Below, piece after piece: positions 10,607 through 21,763 of a stretch of DNA of 64,000 nt. This DNA is from Yponomeuta sedellus (lineage: Eukaryota; Arthropoda; Insecta; Lepidoptera; Yponomeutidae), in the NCBI GenBank assembly GCA_934045075.1, contig OW203734.1, positions 8,405,516-8,469,515 on the forward strand, read 5' to 3'. The translations under genes were made by a program, and so were the position numbers. The notes under the pieces were generated by a model. That model was not told the origin of the DNA. It made no database searches and saw nothing but the letters and a program-made list of their open reading frames with translations. How positions within the stretch are numbered: position 1 is the stretch's first letter; each line of letters starts with the position of its first letter.

Positions 10607-10663
10607 TATACAAATAAAAAAATGTTTTATTTTATTTTACATGGACTTTGCAACTCACGTTAA

Positions 10664-10983
10664 ACTGTCGGTGCCGGCTGTCATGTGATGGCTGTCGTTA
10701 GGATTAGATTAAATTATATAGAACTCTTTATTGTACACACCAGAAAACAAAATACATAAAAAGGCTTACATATCTTATATATCTGGCTTATATATCTGGC
10801 TTATATATCTGTTAAGCCATGTCAGAGCGCCTGTAGGCGGCTTGATAACTTCTGACAGTATGGCCCGCTACTGTCTTACAATCCTCCACCAACACAGACT
10901 TGGCCGCCATGGTAGAGTGTGGCCTAACTTTCCTGCGATGCAGGAAGAGACCCGTGCCCCAGCATTGGGATATAGAAATGCTC
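10664..10983 (+). mobile_element. 5S-derived SINE, 5'-truncated and split by a retroposon tail
   Basis: gtcggtgccggctgtcatgt (10667-10686) and, after an insertion, the segment from ccatgtcagagcgcc to gtgccccagcattggg form one subfamily 1 SINE. The break has gtta on both sides, a 4-bp target duplication. Confidence 0.7.
10698..10806 (-). mobile_element. Nested LINE/SINE tail, family M
   Basis: Minus-strand tail (ggtgtgtacaataaagagtt) inserted inside the 5S-derived SINE. Its left part is AT-rich, and the right part has three tandem 'tatatctggctta' units. Confidence 0.55.
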
Positions 10984-11467
10984 ATATCAAAGTTTACATG
11001 GACTGATAGACAGACCAGTCCTATCAGTCCTATTCGCAATGACATTAAGGACTGTTTACGCTGCCGCAAACCCTGGGCATCAGAGGGGCGCCCCTCTTGC
11101 GCAGTATGTCGTATCGAAATCGTACAGTCGATCTTGCAATAGGCCCTTTTCGGGCAATAGTCGATTTCCCTATTGTTCAGTGACGGAGACGGCTGCACGC
11201 ACAAAAATCATTATTCACCCAAACTTGCCACCTACCTATACCTTCCGGCATCGAAATTACATAGCTCTAATGCATGTTAATGAATAGGTAATGTTTTTCC
11301 GTTCCCTTCGAAGACAATTTTCCAAAGCGCAAAGGGCAATACAACCTTGGGGCAAGACTAGAGTCCGTTTAAGATATTTTTTTTCTTACGGAGTCAATAA
11401 ACGTCCCACTACGGGCAAGGGCTTTCTCTTAGAGAGAAAGTATGGGCTTCATTTAGACCACAACTTA

Positions 11468-11604
11468 CCCCCTTATTCATAATAGTCTGCTAACTTAAAG
11501 CATTGCTAATTCTTACTCTGTCCTCTTCTATTTACCTAAGTCAGAATAAAAAATTACACTCTTATCAGCTGTTTTAAGTTAGCGGACCATTATGAATAAG
11601 GGGG
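11468..11604. mobile_element. TTA-flanked MITE (PIF/Harbinger-like), copy 1
   Basis: The ends cccccttattcataatag and attatgaataaggggg are inverted, continuing through ctgctaacttaaag/agttagcgga. The flanks are TTA at 11465-11467 and 11605-11607. A 3-bp TTA duplication is typical of PIF/Harbinger. Confidence 0.65.
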
Positions 11605-11636
11605 TTAGTATGTATATTAGTAGGTATTCGATTGCA

Positions 11637-11709
11637 ACCCTGTAGTTCCCACTGCTGGAGCACGGGTCTCTTCCTGTATTGCAGGAAGGTTAGGCCATAC
11701 TCCACCACT
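11637..11709 (-). repeat. 5S-derived SINE 3' fragment
   Basis: ctggagcacgggtctcttcc with gcaggaaggttaggccatac is the terminal block of subfamily 1, read on the minus strand. Confidence 0.65.
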
Positions 11710-11754
11710 AGTAGTAGGTATTACATATAATATATTGTGTAATGGTTGTACGTC

Positions 11755-11935
11755 GTCAGGCTATACCTACTAGTCCACTGCTGGACATAGCCCTCCCCTA
11801 AAGAGCGCCACGTTGTGCTATGATAGGGGTAATGCCCATAATGATCCCCAACCCGCATGCCTAGCGTGGGGACGCTAGGCATGCTGGTTGGGGGTTGGGG
11901 ATTGCAGTTCAGTGGAATTGTACTGGAATTGTACA
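11755..11935 (-). pseudogene. RTE-like LINE 3' fragment
   Basis: The minus-strand frame contains TTWRSLGEGYVQQWTS, a typical RTE C-terminal end. The segment upstream is a conserved GC-rich block (acgctaggcatgc, gttggggattg) shared with the 41.3 and 55.9 kb copies. A local inverted duplication around cctagcgtggggacgctagg (11860-11879) is specific to this copy. Confidence 0.6.
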
Positions 11936-11981
11936 CAGTTGATGGTTGTACACAAAATAAATAAAGTAAATAAAAATTAGC

Positions 11982-12215
11982 ACGCGTGCGCACCGCGGAT
12001 TGGCAATTTCAAGCAGGTATTTCAACACCTCAGGTAGGTACCTCACGGTGTTTTCCTTCACAGTTAGCGAGTAGTATTGCTACTGTAACTTCACAAATGT
12101 ACATAACTTAGAAAAAAAAATCATTCCTACTCGTACATGTCCACACTGGGAACCGAACCTGGGTCTTTCGCTTCCCAGTTCCTTGTTCAACCCCCTGGGC
12201 CACCGCCGCTGACGA
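11982..12215 (-). mobile_element. tRNA-derived SINE, family D, copy 2
   Basis: It matches 4790-5045: body block ttccttcacagttagcgagt, acaaatgtacataactta, then a tRNA-like end. The B box is degraded to gttcggttcccag, so the head is less tRNA-like than in the 5.0 kb copy. Confidence 0.6.
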
Positions 12216-12485
12216 TTTCATACGACTGCCCGAAGTAAAAGTATGTAGATAATGTTTCTAGGGTGGCTTGCGCCACATCACTGGATAATAAAGTAAATAG
12301 AAGTATCCAGGAACAATCGAATAAACAACTACTCGTAATTCAAAGGGTTGTTGGTCATACCAATTTCTAGGCTGGGTGGAAGAAATTTCTTTTGAAATAA
12401 GTCCGCCTTTGCACGCAATTTTTATCACAAACCTGTTATTTAAGTTTTATTTTTAATAACGTTTTTATTGTGCAATGAAGTGTAT

Positions 12486-12580
12486 CAAACAAACAAACAA
12501 ACAAACAAACAAACAAACAAACAAACAAACAAACAAACAAACAAACAAACAAACAAACAAACAAACAAACAAACAAACAA
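12486..12580. repeat. (CAAA)n microsatellite, about 24 units, uninterrupted
   Basis: 95 bp of perfect caaa repeats. The lack of interruptions suggests recent expansion and likely length polymorphism. Confidence 0.95.
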
Positions 12581-12599
12581 GTTATCTCTGCCAATGTCC

Positions 12600-12705
12600 G
12601 GTTGCAAGAGTTTTTTGGGCCTTTTCACTAGATAGTGAAACAGTTACTATTTAGTATTAAGCCCGCCAATTGTACAATCTCTACAGGTACAATAAAGAAT
12701 TTAAT
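12600..12705 (+). repeat. LINE/SINE 3' tail, family M-like
   Basis: gcccgccaattgtacaatct then caggtacaataaagaattta. It is a 3' end without coding sequence. Confidence 0.45.
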
Positions 12706-12777
12706 AACAATAATAGTGCTTACCTCTGGATAAACAGATAGAGGTCAGCCCATAGTAACGTACAATCTGTTGACTTT

Positions 12778-12960
12778 TAGAATATACCTCGGCTACTATC
12801 GGATAGAATCGGATATATTCGTGTAATAGAAATATCGGAACTAATATGACACTTAAATAAAATTAACTTTTCCAAATTGTGAAGAAAAGTTTTATACAGA
12901 GCAGGAAGTAGTATTACACTCGTGTGCTTTCGGCAAAAACCGGAGCCTACTCTAGATAGA
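12778..12960 (-). repeat. Dispersed ~200-bp repeat, copy 2
   Basis: Inverse copy of 9105-9315 (tatacagagcaggaagtagt; cacgagtgtaat as complement). Its right end abuts a gata/atag run like the family L tail. Confidence 0.6.
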
Positions 12961-12985
12961 TAGATAGTGAACACTGTATTTTACA

Positions 12986-13282
12986 TAATAAGAAAAGAAG
13001 AAAACCAGAACCAAAATTGTCGATGTTGGAGCTGCAACCGCTAAGCTGAAGTGGAACTGGGCGGGTCATCTAAGCCGTATGGGCCCAGAGAGGTGGGCAA
13101 AAATCGTCACTGACTGGGTTCCGCGCGACGGATATCGCAAACGTGGCCGACCCAAGCGGAGATGGCGGGACGACCTTACAACCTTTCTGCCGGACTGGCA
13201 GGAAGTGGCCATGAACAGGGAGGAATGGAAGACAAAAGGGGAGGCCTTTGCCCAGCAGTGGGACACAATCGAGGCTACATAA
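12986..13282 (+). pseudogene. RTE-type LINE ORF2 C-terminal fragment, open to its stop
   Basis: An open frame of about 98 codons reads RTKIVDVGAATAKLKWNWAG, then HLSRMGPERWAKIVTDW, a GRPKRRWRDDL motif and GEAFAQQWD, before a stop at 13280-13282. These are the conserved C-terminal signatures of RTE-clade LINEs (LKWxWAGH, GRPxxRWxDD, QQW). The first ATG is internal (13079), so the frame is a truncated insertion, not a gene. An A-rich stretch follows the stop. Confidence 0.75.
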
Positions 13283-13537
13283 AAAAAAAAGAGTAAAAGG
13301 TATATTAATCTCAAAGCTAACAGACTAGTTTGGTTTTTATTTTCGACATAATCGCTATGAATCGCAAATACTTCAAGAACAAACAAATTGAGGTTTGACC
13401 GTGCTGAGAATTGGAAATATTTTTTTGGATAAGCAAAAGAAATTATAGCCTTGATGAAAAGTCTTATTTCTATTTGATATTATAATGAATTTCTAATTGA
13501 TAAATGTATTTCCATCTATTTTCCAGGATACCCGATA

Positions 13538-13722
13538 GTTTAATTAGTGAATGTTGTGATCTAAAAGAGCATGTAGTGAGCAGAATTGTGAAAGGAATTT
13601 GGTTTGGATATGTGGAGAGAATGAAGGAAGAAAGAGTGACGAAACGTTTTTTTTATGTGGGTGGAAGAGCCGAAAGGCACGTTCTAAGGCGGACATTTTT
13701 CGACCAAATAGGGGAAGTATAG
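13538..13722 (+). pseudogene. Non-LTR retrotransposon C-terminal remnant
   Basis: The frame has CCDLKEHVVSRIVKGIWFGY, VERMKEERVTKR and a DQIGEV end, matching the pattern C-x-L-x(2)-V-x(2)-RI-x-KG...ERM-x-E-x-R-x-TK found near the C-terminus of some animal LINE polyproteins. After 13722 the reading frame is lost. The assignment rests on remembered motif patterns only. Confidence 0.45.
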
Positions 13723-13849
13723 CAAAGGGTTATCGATCGAAGAAATGTAGCCTTGCCAGTTCAAGCCTGCTGAAAGGTTTTGTACAGTCGCGTGCACTAA
13801 CAAGTAAACAGCTTAGAACCTTATCACATTAAGCTTGATGTATGAGATA

Positions 13850-15915
13850 TTGACTTTGACAAGGTACTCAAATGCGTACATGTTAGTGCTCGTCACTGCA
13901 GGGCAACCTTTACATTTTGGTTGCAAAATCGTTCTAACGTAACTGATTACAGTGCACGCATAACGGTTGAGTTGTTGTCGATTGTACCGTCAGCAAAAAA
14001 GTAGACTAAACGTGAGACACACGTTTTCTTGCCAATATTTAGGAATTTCTGTTTTACTGATTTTCTTGCCCTGCGAGGTAGCAGTTGATAAAACTGGTGT
14101 AGAAATTGTTGATTCTTTGATTAACTGGAACTAAATTGAGACCGAGTCGATTTGATTGATTGCTGACGAAACTCAACCACAAATAGAACTAGAATAAAAG
14201 GCTCGTGTCGATGATGATAACCACTAATAGGCCACTCGAATACTGCAATAGAAGATTTATTACTCTGCACCAATTCCGTACATAATATCTTGACGTGTTA
14301 ATAGCAAACAGCTGTCGTAGAAGACGGTTAGAAGTCGCACTCCACCCTCTAAATTTTTCTTCTTTTCAAAGTGCGTCTTTTACCATTGTAAAAAAAACTA
14401 CCAATACAATGTCGGGCAACAATGTCGCAGTGTAGGGTGCAGTAGAAGGAGAGCTGTTTTACCTAATTTTCAGATTTAACAAGTTCATCAAAGTAATTTT
14501 CAATGGAATCTGTACGAAGTTTTCCTTTTATAAGTTGGTCAGCTATTACTTGTACTTGTATTACCAGGTCGGATTCTTTCCAAAAAAATCATGAATATAG
14601 GTGAAACCGGCATAGACTTTTTCCTTTTAATATCTTAATATGTGTTATTGCCCAATTTTTTTTCATGTTTCTACAATCAACCACGTAGCCAGAAGATGTG
14701 CGTCCTACTTTAACAAAAATTTGCGGTTTAATACTCAACATTTCGCAAACGAACCCCCAAATCGAAAGTTTGTTTTTCTATACTCACAATATTTTTAAAT
14801 AATCAAGGTACCCTAAAAAAATATAGGTATTAAAGATTTTATCCTACCATTTTGTTAACGTAATTAATTATGCCAAATTTCAGCTTTCTAGTACATAACT
14901 TATTCCAAGAAGAATAAGTTAAAAATTACTTATTTTAAAGTATTTATTGCTTGCTTAGCTGCAGACACATAGAAGAACAGACGGACGAGTACAGTTAGAC
15001 AGAAGAGTACAAACAGACTCGCGAAATTAAGGGATATCTCGATATAAACTCTATTCTACTTCTATTTACAGAATGATGATGGTCTCAAAAGAAGCTTCTA
15101 TACTTTACTGTTCTTTGAGCAATTTTAACCATCCAGTAGATATCTACGGTCGAAAAAATGTATCTCAAAATCGCGTCGTGTCAATTTACAACGTCACGTC
15201 TAAATTATAATGGGATTCGTCGAATGCGAAGTTCTATTGGAATGGAAAATTAGAAGCCATTCATCATTCGTCTGGGGCCTTATTCTGTTAAGCTGCTGGT
15301 TTCGGATCGCTCTGCGATTGTTAAGAAAGAGAGGATTACAGAAATGTAGAAAAAAAACCTACAAAAAACTAGTTTCTATCATCCACAACCCATTTCAGAT
15401 ATTCTGGTACAATTTATATATGATTAACATCACCTCAAAGCCTACCTGCCACGAAACCTCGAGATTTATCATGAAAATAGACTTTAATAACACAAAACCT
15501 TGAAAAAATGTTTGCACTTTAGTTTACTTGGTTTTAGAGCTTTTCTACTCGCTGTTACCAGACACTTAACTTCATTCTACCATCGACTCCTTGGCATGCA
15601 GATTCTTTAGTGCCCGTCATAAGTGTACATGTACATTCGATGGCAATTCCTGTCCATCCGGGTATTTATAATCGAGTTGACGGACGTAAGCTTAATGATT
15701 CCTATGAATAAAACGCTGTCTTACCTCTGACATCGCTCTTGAGTGCAGTGTAAAGTTACTGTGTTGTTTCGTACAGTATTTTGAAATAAGCACACAACAA
15801 CCTCGGAAGCCGGAGTTTTTTAATCTTCTTAGTATTGACCTTGAAAATATGAATGGCTTTCTATTGTTATATTCAAGGAGGACGAGGCACTGAGAAGGTT
15901 CATTAGGCCCTAAGA
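13850..15915. other. No recognisable feature
   Basis: The longest frame (plus, 15210-15503, 97 codons) starts MGFVECEVLL and has no motif I recognise. There is no repeat match within the window. It may be old unique intergenic or intronic DNA. Confidence 0.45.
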
Positions 15916-15921
15916 TCGATT

Positions 15922-16105
15922 TCACACGTTCAGTCTGGTGTCAGTCAATTCCATCAGTCTGGCTAGACTGACGGCAGACTGATTGTCTATTCAGTGGACT
16001 GATGGACCAGACTGACGGACATTCTAATATTTCGATGCTTCATTAGTCTGGCATCAATCCAAGCTTAATCAATCAGACTGAGCTGACGACAGAATGAACG
16101 TGTAA
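15922..16105. mobile_element. Candidate MITE built of agtctg/cagact motifs
   Basis: The ends cacacgttcagtctg and cagaatgaacgtgta are imperfect inverted copies. The interior holds many short alternating agtctgg / cagactga words that would allow much internal pairing. No target duplication was found. Confidence 0.45.
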
Positions 16106-16362
16106 ACTCTGTCTGAATATTTTCTTAAATTCACAGAATAGTACACCAGCCATCATTATCTCAGTAGGTATAGGTACAAGTTCGAGGACGTTATCAATGG
16201 TTCCTTCTTCTAAAACTCGTTACGTTGCTGTCACTCTAATTTTAGCGCAGTCGTATAATAATATGACAGTTAGCTGCTCCGGCGCCCGATGCTACGTAAG
16301 AAATGCCTACGTGTTAGCAATCAAGGTAACTATCAAAAATAAGCTTACACATTTATAGATTA

Positions 16363-16558
16363 CTAGCTGTGCCCCGCGGTTTACCGATTTTACTATGGGA
16401 ATAAAATATTTTCCCGCTGTGAAACGTAGCCTATGTGTTAATCCAAGGTGTCCGCTAACTCCATACTAAATTTTAGTATAATCGCCCCAGCCGTTCAGAC
16501 GTGAAGAAGTAACAAACATACACACTCACAAACTTTCGCCTTTATAATATTAGTGTGA
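16363..16558 (-). mobile_element. Non-autonomous Helitron-like element, 2
   Basis: Read on the minus strand it starts TCACACTAATATTATAAAGG and ends CCGCGGGGCACAGCTAG, placed exactly between A and T. This is the 'gccccgcgg' type that also forms the 34.27 kb element. Confidence 0.6.
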
Positions 16559-16936
16559 TGTGTAGTGTGATTTCATGCGACATTCTATCGCACTTCTTGC
16601 ATGGCTGTTATGAAGACAGAGGTCTAATTAAACGAAATTCTGACGGAATCCTGACGTTTGCGATATCTATCAGGTGCGGATCTAGCCTCAAAAAAGTTTG
16701 TGGCACATTCACCTGAAAATTGCCCAAGTTTCAGTCGCAGTATGTACTACTACTACTATCCAGACATTTGTAGAACTTACATAATAATATTTAGGTTATA
16801 ATGATATTTTGTCACTAATTGGTAGTCATGCATGTTTTCATTGAAATCGTCCTTCTGTGTCAGCTTACCAGATACAGTTAACAACACAACAACGTTTGTA
16901 TTCGTGCACTCTTCTCAGTTACGTTAGGGTGACTTA

Positions 16937-17078
16937 GGGCCGGTTTTTGAATTTAGAATTTCACTAAGTAAATACTTAAGTAACGCCCTCTCACGCTCTT
17001 AACTGAAATATTCGAAAAGACAGCATTACAGTTAACTATACCTATACTTAATGAAATTCTCAATTCAAAAACTGGCCC
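16937..17078. mobile_element. TTA-flanked MITE (PIF/Harbinger-like), GGGCC ends
   Basis: The ends gggccggtttttgaattt and aattcaaaaactggccc are inverted repeats flanked by TTA at 16934-16936 and 17079-17081. Similarity extends through tttcactaagtaaatactta. A degraded relative is at 51163-51305. Confidence 0.7.
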
Positions 17079-17494
17079 TTAGCAACTAAAATTTAAAATT
17101 AACCTGCTGTCGACTGTATCTAAGTACATGCAGCCGCTTCACTTAACCACGTTCACACGTCCATTGATTCGTTTCAACAAAACAAAACGACGCCCTTGGC
17201 ATTTGAGTCTTTCAAAAAACTTCCTCAAATTAGACACAAGTGCTATTCATTTTTTACTATCCTTTGGCGATATCAATCATTATGTTTTGACCAGTGCAGT
17301 TAATTTGACAGTGTTGTTTTCAAGGAACCATAATATAAGACGGACTTTGAACGGAACTATTTCGCTGTAGTAATAGTTCAGACAAGAAAGGGCTTCAGTT
17401 TCTCTATCTCTAGTTTTAAATCAATCAGACCATATTCGTCCACTGCAGAAAGTATCAAGACACTATCACTTTTTGTCCACCTCCTCAACCAAAA

Positions 17495-17568
17495 TGCCAG
17501 AAATCTGCTTCAGATCGTCGGTTCAGCGATCTAACGGGCGTCCTACGCTGCGTTTGCGACTTGGACCG
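17495..17568 (-). repeat. RTE-like LINE C-terminal fragment
   Basis: The reverse complement holds gcaaacgcagcgtaggacgc, then gaaccgacgatctgaagcag. This corresponds to the GRPxxRWxDDLxQ segment of the 3.96 and 62.4 kb copies. Confidence 0.5.
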
Positions 17569-17814
17569 GCACTCGATAACGAAATCGATCTCTTATTCTC
17601 TTTGGTAGGTACTGTTAGATTTATCCATTATTGAAAGCTACATCTCTCATCTAGCTGCTAGCCACTACTTCGCTCTCTGTATTCCTGGTGCAATAAAATT
17701 AAATAATAAGTCTATTTTCATCCTAAATAGTAAAATGCTCAAACGTGCCAGCATTAGTCAAGTCCGAGCGGGAGACGCCCGATTTTGCGCCGATCTCAAC
17801 ATTGTTTTCGGCAC

Positions 17815-19038
17815 TTGATAACGTTTACACTATTTTTATTTTTAATGCACTAACCCGTGCTAAGGAACAAATTTAAAAACCTATTTAGAGGCTAAAAATT
17901 TCACCCATGCCGGGATTCGAACCCGCAACCTCTGGCTATCCGTACCAGCGCTCTACCAATTGAGCCAATGGGCGACTCACGGCATCAGTGAAATTTCGAA
18001 CCTCTTTACAATATTCTCTGTATTACGTACAGGCAGCGACATCTGACTTAAGCAAATTGCATTACTTACAGCCCCGACTACCTACTTTGCAGTTAGGTTT
18101 AACATCGGAACGATATCACTGTACCCACATGATTACACTATTTTTATTTTTAATGCACTAACCCGTGCTAAGGAACAAATTTAAAAACCTATTTAGAGGC
18201 TAAAAATTTCACCCATGCCGGGATTCGAACCCGCAACCTCTGGCTATCCGTACCAGCGCTCTACCAATTGAGCCAATGGGCGACTCACGGCATCAGTGAA
18301 ATTTCGAACCTCTTTACAATATTCTCTGTATTACGTACAGGCAGCGACATCTGACTTAAGCAAATTGCATTACTTACAGCCCCGACTACCTACTTTGCAG
18401 TTAGGTTTAACATCGGAACGATATCACTGTACCCACATGATTACACTATTTTTATTTTTAATGCACTAACCCGTGCTAAGGAACAAATTTAAAAACCTAT
18501 TTAGAGGCTAAAAATTTCACCCATGCCGGGATTCATGCTTAAGTCAGATGTCGCTGCCTGTACGTAATACAGAGAATATTGTAAAGAGGTTCGAAATTTC
18601 ACTGATGCCGTGAGTCGCCCATTGGCTCAATTGGTAGAGCGCTGGTACGGATAGCCAGAGGTTGCAGGTTCGAATCCCGGCATGGGTGAAATTTTTAGCC
18701 TCTAAATAGGTTTTTAAATTTGTTTCTTAGCACGGGTTAGTGCATTAAAAATAAAAATAGTGTAATCATGTGGGTACAGTGATATCGTTCCGATGTTAAA
18801 CCTAACTGCAAAGTAGGTAGTCGGGGCTGTAAGTAATGCAATTTGCTTAAGTCAGATGTCGCTGCCTGTACGTAATACAGAGAATATTGTAAAGAGGTTC
18901 GAAATTTCACTGATGCCGTGAGTCGCCCATTGGCTCAATTGGTAGAGCGCTGGTACGGATAGCCAGAGGTTGCGGGTTCGAATCCCGGCATGGGTGAAAT
19001 TTTTAGCCTCTAAATAGGTTTTTAAATTGATAACGTTT
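17815..19038. mobile_element. Inverted tandem array of family A tRNA-SINE within one 12-bp TSD
   Basis: Two complete 308-bp units lie in minus orientation (17829-18136, 18137-18444) and a third is cut at about 18535. There the sequence flips to plus orientation and continues for about 1.6 units with the same 308-bp period (gcttaag at 18537 and 18845). The outer flanks are the same 12-mer ttgataacgttt at 17815-17826 and 19027-19038. Units include a tRNA-like core, a body (cagatgtcgctgcctgtacg) and a tail (gtgcattaaaaataaaaata). The right end stops at aggtttttaaa. Confidence 0.85.
18923..18996 (+). ncRNA. tRNA-like core of family A SINE (not a functional tRNA)
   Basis: The 5' half folds as cgcccat / atgggtg acceptor arms, gctc...gagc D-stem and ctggt...gccag anticodon stem with loop acggata (anticodon position gga). 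The B box is ggttcgaatcc. Position 33 is C rather than the near-invariant T, and the T-stem has a bulged G, so it is a SINE promoter. Sister cores lie at 17902-17975 and 18210-18283 (minus) and 18615-18688 (plus). Confidence 0.6.
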
Positions 19039-19065
19039 GTCTCACATCGACTCTTTCATTCAAGA

Positions 19066-19182
19066 TACATAGATAGATAGAGAACACTTTACTGTAAAAA
19101 AAAGGACAAAAAAAAGGAAATCACAGAAAAACGGCCGCCTTATTACTAAAAGTGATCTCTTCCATACAACCTTTAAATGGAC
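19066..19182 (-). repeat. LINE 3'-UTR fragment, family L
   Basis: The left end is a gata-type tail (catagatagatagagaacac), then tactaaaagtgatct and acaacctttaaatgg as complement of the family L end. It lies 28 bp beyond the SINE array. Confidence 0.55.
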
Positions 19183-20090
19183 TGGAGCAATACAAGAAGA
19201 AGAAGGAATTGAAGAAGGAAGTAAATGTACAAACAAATCAAATTATTTCAGATCTGCATACATGAATATACATGCTTGATTACGAAAGTTACTAATTATT
19301 ATATTATACTACCTGTAAATATAATTATACAACCATGTGGCCATTATTTGTGCCCAGTGCCACTTCCGTTAGCAAGTTTTAAATGGAATCTTCACGTTTA
19401 AAATAAGCAAATGTGATGTAGCGGTTGAGTGAACTGAAACCGCGTTGAGACGATTGAAGTATACTTTGACAAAGTACCTAATGTTGGCGATTTATTGATC
19501 ATAGCAACAGCGATCAAAGTATACTTAAATGACTTCAAGTTCCCTTGGTCATCAATTCGCGAAAGCAAAAACAACATCTGCGAAAACAAAAATGAACAAG
19601 ACTTTATCGACTTCTTCAACTTAAGCACTAAGCTGAAATTAAAAACGCAAATTCTAATATTAGGTGTCGCTTACAGTATACTTTATCGTGGTATTTGTCC
19701 ATTATGCAGTCAAGTTACCTGTTCAAAATCAATAAGTTGATGATTTTCTTTTACGATAAGTTCGCTATTTAGTACTCTAGTTTGGGTTGCTAGGTGGCGC
19801 AGTTAGGATTTTTGATCGCGGTTTAGTTTTCCATAACACTCAACCGATCGACAGTATTATCGAAGAATCGTTCGGGAAGCAATTGAAATTTGAAAAAAAC
19901 ACAAGAATTTTAACAGAGAGGATGGTTTTAAGCTTTCAAGTGAAATACAGTGCTAAGTAAATACCTACAAATCGAGCGCCTTATCACCGGACCTGTCCGC
20001 GGGCGTAGTTAGTGTTGTGTGTCGGTCAACTGCGAAAAACTAAAAGTGACTTACCACAATAATTGACTGTACTCGCCAAAACAGTCTACC
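19183..20090. other. No recognisable feature
   Basis: Two overlapping short frames (plus 19495-19740, minus 19398-19628) lie on opposite strands without recognisable motifs. Confidence 0.45.
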
Positions 20091-20094
20091 CGTG

Positions 20095-20150
20095 ACCACG
20101 GCAACTGAAACGCTGCCGAAACGTCTGGAAATAAGGTAATTACGTTTTAC
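20095..20150 (+). repeat. Penelope-like element terminal fragment
   Basis: gaccacggcaactgaaacgc, then tgccgaaacgtctgg matches the pattern accacggca...tgccgaaacgtcgg seen in reverse at 21.5 and 55.6 kb. Confidence 0.45.
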
Positions 20151-20559
20151 TTAGAAAAATAATCGCGGTTAGACCCGTTTAATATATATTTAGCTATAGA
20201 ATAAACTTGTTTGTTTCTTAAAAAGGGCGCTTTCTCATAAAATATCACGACACAAACTCAAATCGGAGTGTATCAAAGTGAACCTAGATGTTATATGTTA
20301 GTGAGAAAAAGGTCGTAAACCAATATTTCACGAATAAGACTCGTAGTCTTCTCATTATTTACTGTACCTTAAGGGCTTTCGCTTTATGCCACAGTTACAA
20401 AGAGAATACTTTATTTTGCACCAACACAGTTTAAAATAGATTTTATTATATCTAGGTGATTGTAATAGGCACACCAAACGCTGGCTCATCGCTCAGAGCG
20501 ATCTTTTTCTGACAACCAGAGAGTACCATAACAAAGCAAATCCAGTCCATATTTTAACA

Positions 20560-20800
20560 CAAACTCGTTGACAAGAACACATTAGACCATACCAAAGATA
20601 AAGCGTGAGCGCAGCGTTCGCAGCGCGTTCTTTTTTCAAACTGCCCGCTCGCGTTCCCGCCCTTGCTTGCGATTGGCCGATAGCCCTCGGTGTACGTGGC
20701 AGTGATGCGCAAGCGCTGATACGGGGACCTTTCGTGAAATATGTCCGGTGATTTGTCCGCGTCTATGGCGGTCATGTGGTACAGTCCACGGCCAGTCAAC
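20560..20800. other. CpG-rich patch, function unknown
   Basis: gcgagcgcagcgttcgcagc and following sequence are much richer in CpG than the surroundings, with a gattggc (CCAAT-type) word near 20670. Promoter activity is possible, but no gene start is recognised on either strand. The minus frame here (20554-20799) is unremarkable. Confidence 0.3.
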
Positions 20801-21204
20801 CTTCAGATTTTCATTTCTGTCTAACTATAGATATTCTCACTGCTCCGTTTCCAAAGTCTAGAGTTCTATTATTTTTAACAACTCTTGATGTTAGAGTTCT
20901 AATCCCCAGTTATACTAAATAGTGACCCTTCTCAGTGTTTATTATACGAATCACCACAACTCAGTGCAGTGACCAATATTTCTGCTAACTATACGAGTGT
21001 AAACTATCGCTTTACGGCATCGAAAGTCCACCCTACTCCAGAAGTCTCCCCTTTATACTAAGTGACTAAGTTTCCTATATCTCGGCTCACTCTTCAAATC
21101 ACCACTACCCAATATCCGAAGTTTAGAGTTTCAACCCCCGATCTCTGACCTAGGTGTAGGAACAAGGTCTTGAGATCGGGTTTCAGTCTCTGAGCAGTGT
21201 GTGC

Positions 21205-21262
21205 GTATATGTATGTGTATGTGTGTGTGTGTGAGGGTGTACGTGTATGTGTGTGTGTGTGT
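21205..21262. repeat. (TG)n-rich microsatellite, imperfect
   Basis: Alternating gt runs are interrupted by at and gagg words. Confidence 0.8.
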
Positions 21263-21396
21263 GTGCTCCGTACCTCAAATTGTGATGGAGAGCTCGTGTT
21301 CTAGTTACAGTTCATGTCCTCATCCCTTCTTAAGCCGCCTTTTGACTATGGGATGTAATATAATGTATATTACATCTTAAGATTTATAGTATTTTC

Positions 21397-21535
21397 TAAG
21401 GTTAACACGAGCAGTAGACATAATTAAAACTGTTTATATACGGATTTATGCTCGTTTATTACATTTTTACAATTTTCCGACGTTTCGGCACTTTTTCAGG
21501 TGCCGTGGTCCCGGATGACTGAGGTGATAGGCGTC
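21397..21535 (-). mobile_element. Penelope-like element 3' region with hairpin-GAAAC motif
   Basis: On the minus strand: accacggcacctgaaaaagt then gccgaaacgtcgg, followed by aattgtaaaaatgtaataaa. ggcac and gtgcc form a short hairpin just before gaaacgtcgg. The coding C-terminus of the same element lies 230 bp upstream (21764-21929). Penelope elements are known to carry hammerhead motifs. Here the ctganga box reads ctgaaaa, so activity is doubtful. Confidence 0.6.
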
Positions 21536-21763
21536 TTTTAGAAAGCATTAACGGTTAGTTTACTACCCTCGGCTAAAATTACAAAAGTAAATTATGAAGT
21601 TACGTTCCAAAATAGGCAAACCAATTATTTTTTATATAAAGTCAACAATATCGATTATTAGAAATTGAAGTTAAAATTAAATTTATAAACTAATTATTTT
21701 ACATGAACTTAAAAATAATGATTATTAATTGAAATTCAAAATTTTAACTCTACAGTCACACTT

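Noticed and set aside
10812..11204. A 130-codon minus-strand open frame
   Set aside because: Most of it lies on the antisense of a 5S-derived SINE and then unassigned sequence. Similar frames appear over other SINE copies (38000-38299, 46966-47181), so it is a repeat artefact.
12486..12580. CRISPR-like or structured repeat
   Set aside because: It is a simple 4-bp microsatellite without spacers.
17902..18996. Cluster of four functional tRNA genes
   Set aside because: The cores fold roughly like tRNA but have C at position 33 and a bulge in the T-stem. They are embedded in a dispersed SINE with body and tail, so they are promoter remnants.
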